DNA from: Fictibacillus halophilus
Lineage (GTDB): Bacteria > Bacillota > Bacilli > Bacillales > Fictibacillaceae
Direction: 5' to 3'
Length of the DNA stretch: 64,000 bases
Assembly (NCBI RefSeq): GCF_016401385.1
Contig: NZ_JAEACF010000001.1
Location: 2,542,001 to 2,606,000, forward strand
Shown here: piece by piece, positions 59,730 through 64,000 of the stretch
Position numbering within the stretch: position 1 is the first letter of the stretch
Layout: every line of letters begins with the position of its first letter
Made by a program: the position numbers and the translations under genes
The notes under the pieces: model-generated
Told to the model about the DNA's origin: nothing
Database searches by the model: none
What the model saw: the letters and a program-made list of their open reading frames with translations, nothing else

Positions 59730-60370
59730 TGAACTTCCTCCTTGCTCTCAACAAGTGTTCGAAGTCGCTCAACAAGATCGTTGATGCGGGCAGCATGTAG
59801 TCTATAGCTAGCGGGATTCACGATTAACCTCGATGTAATCTCAGCTATTTTCTCAAGTTCGACAAGACCGTTTTCTTTTAACGTTCGTCCTGTTGAAACA
59901 ATATCCACGATACGATCTGCTAACCCTATAAGTGGTGCGAGCTCAATCGATCCGTTTAATTTGATCACTTCAACTTGCTGACCCTGCTCTCTAAAATAAT
60001 GAGAAGCCACATTCGGATACTTTGAAGCGATTTTCGGTGCTACCTTTTGGTCATGTCCATTCGGAAGTCCAGCAACCGCCAGATAGCATTCTGAGATTTT
60101 CAGGTCGAGCACCTCATAAACATCACGCTCTTCTTCAAGCATAACATCTTTTCCCGCGATTCCGATATCAGCTACACCATGCTCCACATAAGTCGGAACA
60201 TCCATCGGTTTAGCCAGAATAAAACGAAGACCTGCTTCCGGTGCATCGATAATTAACTTTCTAGATTCATCAAACTCGGGAGGAAGCGGATATCCGGCTT
60301 GTCTGAGAAGATCGACTGCTTCTTCAAATATTCGCCCTTTTGGCATTGCCATCGTTAACACCGTACTCAT
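59726..60370 (-). CDS. hisG: ATP phosphoribosyltransferase, catalytic subunit (short form)
   Basis: 214 residues; first step of histidine synthesis. Contains [18 protein letters not shown], the active site region [11 protein letters not shown] and [14 protein letters not shown]. The short HisG lacks the regulatory domain and requires HisZ, encoded just upstream with a 4-bp overlap. Confidence 0.98.
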   Translation of the reverse strand: MSTVLTMAMPKGRIFEEAVDLLRQAGYPLPPEFDESRKLIIDAPEAGLRFILAKPMDVPTYVEHGVADIGIAGKDVMLEEERDVYEVLDLKISECYLAVAGLPNGHDQKVAPKIASKYPNVASHYFREQGQQVEVIKLNGSIELAPLIGLADRIVDIVSTGRTLKENGLVELEKIAEITSRLIVNPASYRLHAARINDLVERLRTLVESKEEVQ

Positions 60371-61551
60371 GAAAAGTCCTCTCCTTGCTGTGTTCCGATT
60401 AAATAGTGCACATCATCAAAACACTTGCTGAATTCATCTACATTTTTGACTCCGGAAAGATTCTGCATCACAACATGCTTACCTTCATTACGCTTATCTT
60501 TTGCCAACTTCAGTGCTTCTTTTCTGCGCTCATCCGTGTAAAGAATGCAATGTCTCTTTGTATCATCACTTTTGTTTCCGAGCGCTTCTACAAAATAGTC
60601 CATTCGAATCGCAAAACCAATAGCGGGTGCTTTTCGGTCAAAACGGCTGAGCAGATCATCATAACGTCCTCCACTCGCAATCGGTGCTCCGATCCCAGCA
60701 GCGTACCCTTCAAACACGATTCCGGTGTAATAACTCATGTGACTGAACAACGTAAAATCGAAGACAATATTTTGTACCGCATCGTAATCTTCTAAGAGAT
60801 TGTACAAGTCCTTTAATTCTTGTAAGGTCTGCTGTCCTCTTCTGTTTGGGTTTAATGAAGATGCTTCATCAAGTACTTCGATCCCGCCTCTTAAGTCCAG
60901 CAATTTTAATAAACGCTGTGTATCGATAGAAGAAAGAGGAAGCTTCTTCACATGCGAAGTGTAGCCTACATAATTTTTCTCATTTAAATAACGCAACAAA
61001 TCAGCTGCTCGGTCATCATTTCCTAAAATATCGGCAAGAAGTTCCTGCACGAACCCTATATGCCCAACGGCTACAGTAAATGCAGCAATGCCGGCCTTTT
61101 TAAACACTTCTGACATAAGAGCGAGAGCTTCTGCTTCAGCACTAGCTGTTCCTTCACCGATCAATTCGATACCTACTTGTTCAAATTCAGCCGGCCTTCC
61201 CCCTTCTCGCTGTTGAGCTCTGAAAACAGGAGAACTGTATGCGAGGCGAAGCGGGTAAGCAACATGCTTCATACTTGATGATACAACCCTCGCGATCGGG
61301 GCTGTCATATCTGGACGCAAAACCAAAGTTTTTCCTTCCATATCAAGCAGCTTAAACAATTGTTGATCTAAAATGGCCGAAGCTTCACCCACAGTATCGT
61401 GATATTCCAAAGTAGGAGTCTGGATGAATTGATAACCCCAAGACTCCATCTCTTGTTTGATTCTATTTTTTATATCTTCATTTTTTTGATAAAAGGCAGG
61501 AAGTGTATCGCGCATACCTGCGGGTTTTTCAAATACAAACGGTTTTGACAT
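60367..61551 (-). CDS. hisZ: ATP phosphoribosyltransferase regulatory subunit
   Basis: 394 residues resembling histidyl-tRNA synthetase ([42 protein letters not shown]) but without the anticodon-binding domain and with an incomplete aminoacylation site. Forms the hetero-octamer with HisG and mediates histidine feedback. First gene of hisZGDBHAFI. Confidence 0.96.
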   Translation of the reverse strand: MSKPFVFEKPAGMRDTLPAFYQKNEDIKNRIKQEMESWGYQFIQTPTLEYHDTVGEASAILDQQLFKLLDMEGKTLVLRPDMTAPIARVVSSSMKHVAYPLRLAYSSPVFRAQQREGGRPAEFEQVGIELIGEGTASAEAEALALMSEVFKKAGIAAFTVAVGHIGFVQELLADILGNDDRAADLLRYLNEKNYVGYTSHVKKLPLSSIDTQRLLKLLDLRGGIEVLDEASSLNPNRRGQQTLQELKDLYNLLEDYDAVQNIVFDFTLFSHMSYYTGIVFEGYAAGIGAPIASGGRYDDLLSRFDRKAPAIGFAIRMDYFVEALGNKSDDTKRHCILYTDERRKEALKLAKDKRNEGKHVVMQNLSGVKNVDEFSKCFDDVHYLIGTQQGEDFS

Positions 61552-61707
61552 GATCCTTCATCCTTTATTTATGAAATGAATAGATTAAGCATTGTTTTTA
61601 CTAAAATAAGAGCGGATGTCCGCATGAATATGATAAATGTGAAGCATCAAATTCCACACAAACACTTTAGTTCGCTAATATACTACCATGATAAAGATTT
61701 AGTTGTT

Positions 61708-61736
61708 AGTCTACACGTCCTTGTCGAAACTGTCAA
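61708..61736 (-). promoter_or_regulatory. Promoter of the his operon
   Basis: On the minus strand, TTGACA (61736-61731), a 17-bp spacer and TAGACT (61713-61708). This implies a leader of about 150 nt before hisZ. No T-box sequence (AGGGTGGNACCGCG) was found in the leader. Confidence 0.65.
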
Positions 61737-61835
61737 CCAATTCAAACAAAATCTAGTTTTCTTATTAAGAGTTAAGAAAAAAGATTTCAGGGAATAGTAT
61801 GTAAAAATAAATACATAGAAGGGATGGAATGCGTC

Positions 61836-62891
61836 TTGTTTAATCGCATCTTTTTTATTGCCATCATAATTGGCGTACCGCTATCCGTTATCGGCAGCAT
61901 CCTGCATTGGCCTGCTGTCTTACTCTTTGTGATCTATTGTGCAACGATAATCGCACTTGCCGGTTATATGGGACGCGCTACTGAAAGTTTAGCTATCATA
62001 GCAGGACCGAGAATTGGCGGGTTGCTTAATGCCACTTTTGGTAATGCGGTAGAACTCATTATTTCAATCTTTGCTTTAAAAGCAGGATTGATAAGTGTAG
62101 TATTAGCGTCTTTAACAGGTTCTGTACTCGGAAATCTTTTACTAGTTGGAGGTTTGTCATTTTTTATTGGCGGTTTAAAGTATAAACAGCAAAAGTTCAA
62201 CGTTTATGATGCACGCCATAACGCGGGTCTATTGATTTTTGCTGTAGTAGTCGCTTTTGTTTTCCCTGAGGTCTTTTCTTATAAACTGAACGACGCCGAT
62301 TCACTCACCTTAAGTGTTTGGGTTTCTGTGATCATGATTATTCTTTATGTTGCCGCACTTTTGTTCAAGCTTGTTACTCACCGAGGTGTCTATCAATCAG
62401 AACACGACGTGGCTCATGGGGATGAAACGGCAGAATGGAGCAAGTGGAAAGCTCTTATCGTCCTTGCTCTTGCTACTCTCGCTGTTGCTTATGTTTCTGA
62501 AAAGCTCGTCCATACGTTTGAAGAAGTAGGAAGAACACTCGGTTGGAGTGAAGTGTTTATCGGAATCATCATCGTTGCGATTGTTGGTAACGCGGCTGAA
62601 CATGCTTCAGCGATCATCATGGCTTATAAGAATAAGATGAATGTTGCTGTAGAGATCGCAATCGGCTCAACGCTTCAGATCGCGATGTTTGTCGCTCCCT
62701 TGCTCGTATTGGTATCTTTGTTTTTTGAAAAATCAATGGCACTCGTCTTTACGCTTCCTGAACTTGTAGCGATGGTCCTAGCTGTATTCTTAACGATATC
62801 ATTAACAAGTGATGGCGATACGAACTGGTTTGAAGGGCTTACCCTTCTTGCAGCCTATTTGATCATGGGAGTTGGTTTTTACCTTTTATAA
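61836..62891 (+). CDS. Calcium/proton antiporter (YfkE/CAX family)
   Basis: 351-residue membrane antiporter with 11 TM segments. The two CAX signature repeats are present: GGLLNATFGNAVELI (about 57-71) and IVGNAAEHASAII (about 246-258). Exports Ca2+ in exchange for protons. The N-terminus LFNRIFFIAIIIGVPLS aligns with YfkE, so the TTG at 61836 is chosen; an ATG at 61824 would be directly adjacent to the AAGGG site. Divergent from the his operon. Confidence 0.92.
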   Translation: MFNRIFFIAIIIGVPLSVIGSILHWPAVLLFVIYCATIIALAGYMGRATESLAIIAGPRIGGLLNATFGNAVELIISIFALKAGLISVVLASLTGSVLGNLLLVGGLSFFIGGLKYKQQKFNVYDARHNAGLLIFAVVVAFVFPEVFSYKLNDADSLTLSVWVSVIMIILYVAALLFKLVTHRGVYQSEHDVAHGDETAEWSKWKALIVLALATLAVAYVSEKLVHTFEEVGRTLGWSEVFIGIIIVAIVGNAAEHASAIIMAYKNKMNVAVEIAIGSTLQIAMFVAPLLVLVSLFFEKSMALVFTLPELVAMVLAVFLTISLTSDGDTNWFEGLTLLAAYLIMGVGFYLL

Positions 62892-62927
62892 AGGCGGCTT
62901 TCGTATTCATTGTTGTTTATGAAAATA

Positions 62928-63058
62928 GTTGATTTCCATTCCAGGTTGCTCGCTTTCCGCGGGGCAGGCGGTGAGCCACATTCGTACGTTTCACTTTTAA
63001 GTGTCTCACCTGCCCGCCTGTCCTAGCCGAGAGTCTCACACCTTACTTTCCAATCAAC
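62928..63058 (+). repeat. Dispersed ~130-bp structured repeat, copy G
   Basis: GTTGATT and AATCAAC ends, the core CTCGCTTTCCGCGGGGCAGG, GGTGAG/CTCACC arms and a slightly altered loop (TTTCACTTTTAAGTG). Flanked by the same outer sequences as B and E (TTGTTG and AGTCAAAGAAGTAAA). With the terminator at 63132 it fills the 62892-63246 gap. Confidence 0.92.
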
Positions 63059-63131
63059 AGTCAAAGAAGTAAAAAAATTTAAACACCACAAAAAAAGCGT
63101 TGAAAAAAGACGGTAATATATGTTGTAGAAC

Positions 63132-63165
63132 ACCAGTGCAGGATATCATCCTCACTGGTTTTTTT
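63132..63165 (+). terminator. Terminator downstream of the Ca2+/H+ antiporter
   Basis: ACCAGTGCAGGAT-ATC-ATCCTCACTGGT followed by TTTTTTT. It is 240 bp from the antiporter stop, so the transcript would include repeat G. Confidence 0.8.
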
Positions 63166-63246
63166 ATGTGAAACAAGCAAAATAGGAATAAATATAGGAA
63201 AACTTTGATAAAGTTTACAATAGAGGACAAGTTTAAGGTGGGTGTG

Positions 63247-64000
63247 ATGATGGCGGATTATTTAACGATCGGATCTTTTCCAGTAAAGATGGTTTGGCTA
63301 GCAATCTTAGGATCAGCGTTGATCGCATATGGCATCTTGTATGTAAAAGTAAGAGAAGAACCTGACAAAAAGCAGCTGTTAGACGTATTGAGTAATGGGG
63401 TCGGGATTTTTCTACTGGTTTGGAAGTTTAGTTATGCTTTTCTCCATCCGCTATTAATTCTTAAACATCCGTTAAGTATCTTGTACTTCAATGGAGGAGA
63501 AACAGGTATTGTTCTCGGTATCATCTTTTCAATTCTTTATGTTCTATGGGCTGCAGGAAAACGTGAGCTTGATAGAAGCAGAGTATTTTTTATCGGAATA
63601 TTAGGGTTAACTCTATTTTTCGCCGCGTATTATGGCGCACATTTTGCTTCAACCACCCTTTTTGCTGACGGGTTGATCTCATTGTTCTTTTTGATCTTGT
63701 CGAGCTACTTATATACGAAGGGTTCGTTTGAAATAAGAAAAACTGTTTTGTCTATGTTAGTCACAGCACTCTTCTTTTCCGTTCTAACGAATTCCCCGCT
63801 CGGTGGACAAAAAACGAATAATGAAACAGTAGAGGCGGCATCCTATGGAATCAAAACAGGTGACCGAGCACCAGATTTTGAATTAAAAACGATTGAAGGC
63901 GAAACCGTAAGACTGTCGGATCTTAAAGGTAAGGTCGTGTTCGTAAATCTTTGGGCAACATGGTGTCCACCTTGTCGTGCGGAAATGCCTGAAATGGTAC
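63247..64000 (+). CDS. Membrane protein with C-terminal TlpA/ResA-like thioredoxin domain (cut by window edge)
   Basis: Open from the ATG at 63247 (AAGGTGG upstream) to the window end, 251 codons. About six TM helices fill residues 8-175, followed by a segment rich in Asn/Glu and then a TlpA-like domain: TGDRAPDFELKTIEGETVRL and NLWATWCPPCRAEMPEM with a CPPC redox site. The arrangement suggests an extracytoplasmic thiol-disulfide oxidoreductase tethered to a polytopic membrane domain, as in some ResA/StoA-type or CcdA-linked proteins. The C-terminus is not visible. Confidence 0.85.
   Translation, partial: MMADYLTIGSFPVKMVWLAILGSALIAYGILYVKVREEPDKKQLLDVLSNGVGIFLLVWKFSYAFLHPLLILKHPLSILYFNGGETGIVLGIIFSILYVLWAAGKRELDRSRVFFIGILGLTLFFAAYYGAHFASTTLFADGLISLFFLILSSYLYTKGSFEIRKTVLSMLVTALFFSVLTNSPLGGQKTNNETVEAASYGIKTGDRAPDFELKTIEGETVRLSDLKGKVVFVNLWATWCPPCRAEMPEMV

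Noticed and set aside
61552-61730. T-box or histidine-specific riboswitch in the his leader
   Set aside because: No AGGGTGG-type T-box sequence and only a 5-bp hairpin (GCGGA/TCCGC); not enough support.

Overview
The window looks like a chromosomal segment of a low-to-moderate GC Bacillaceae bacterium. The backbone is recognisably Bacillus: cggR-gap-pgk-tpiA-gpmI-eno, secG/esterase/rnr/smpB/ssrA, rpoN (sigL), clpP with a CtsR box, yvcI-rapZ-yvcK-whiA-crh, trxB-yvcD and hisZGDBHAFI, in an order close to that of B. subtilis. Shine-Dalgarno sites are strong, with some GTG and TTG starts. The genus cannot be fixed from sequence alone; Fictibacillus or a close relative is a guess. No phage, integrase, IS element, CRISPR array, tRNA or rRNA was seen.

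Layout. 0-3.6 kb: a cut-off PAS-like gene and the threonine operon hom-thrC-thrB. 3.7-11 kb: a GH18 lipoprotein, an M29 aminopeptidase, a GAF-STAS protein, a secreted InhA-type metalloprotease and a small lipoprotein that copies part of the InhA propeptide. 11-18 kb: an MMPL transporter with its MarR regulator, a DinB protein and two LLM flavin oxidoreductases. 18-25 kb: an EAL-HDOD protein, a SigB-type stress pair (YflT, CsbD), an LVIVD-repeat surface protein, uppP, an M42 peptidase and a NERD protein. 25-31 kb: ssrA (interrupted by a group I intron), smpB, rnr, two alpha/beta hydrolases and secG. 31-33.2 kb: small proteins, an FHA-winged-helix protein and a 28-residue holin-like toxin candidate. 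33-41 kb: the glycolytic operon and its CggR operator. 41-47.5 kb: rpoN, a cold-shock gene, clpP, an oxidoreductase and a lone trpE behind a complete TRAP attenuation leader. 47.5-55 kb: crh, whiA, yvcK, rapZ, a Nudix gene, trxB and a TPR protein. 55-61.5 kb: the histidine operon. 61.8-64 kb: a Ca2+/H+ antiporter and a cut-off TlpA-like membrane protein.

The strongest unusual feature is a 276-nt ORF-less group I intron in the T-loop of the tmRNA gene. The predicted P1 helix with its U.G splice-site pair, the terminal G, the P2 and P8 hairpins and the AAGATATAGTC core all fit. Other notable points are the InhA-propeptide-like lipoprotein, the 11-triplet TRAP site ahead of an isolated trpE, and a TrpE C-terminal tail encoded by a dispersed repeat.

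The intergenic DNA carries three repeat families. One is a ~130-bp structured element with inverted ends (six copies plus a remnant, one inside the glycolytic operon). The second is a hairpin plus GGGGTCAGACCCC palindrome, three of whose four copies touch a stop codon. The third is a set of degenerate arrays with a strict ~20-bp period.
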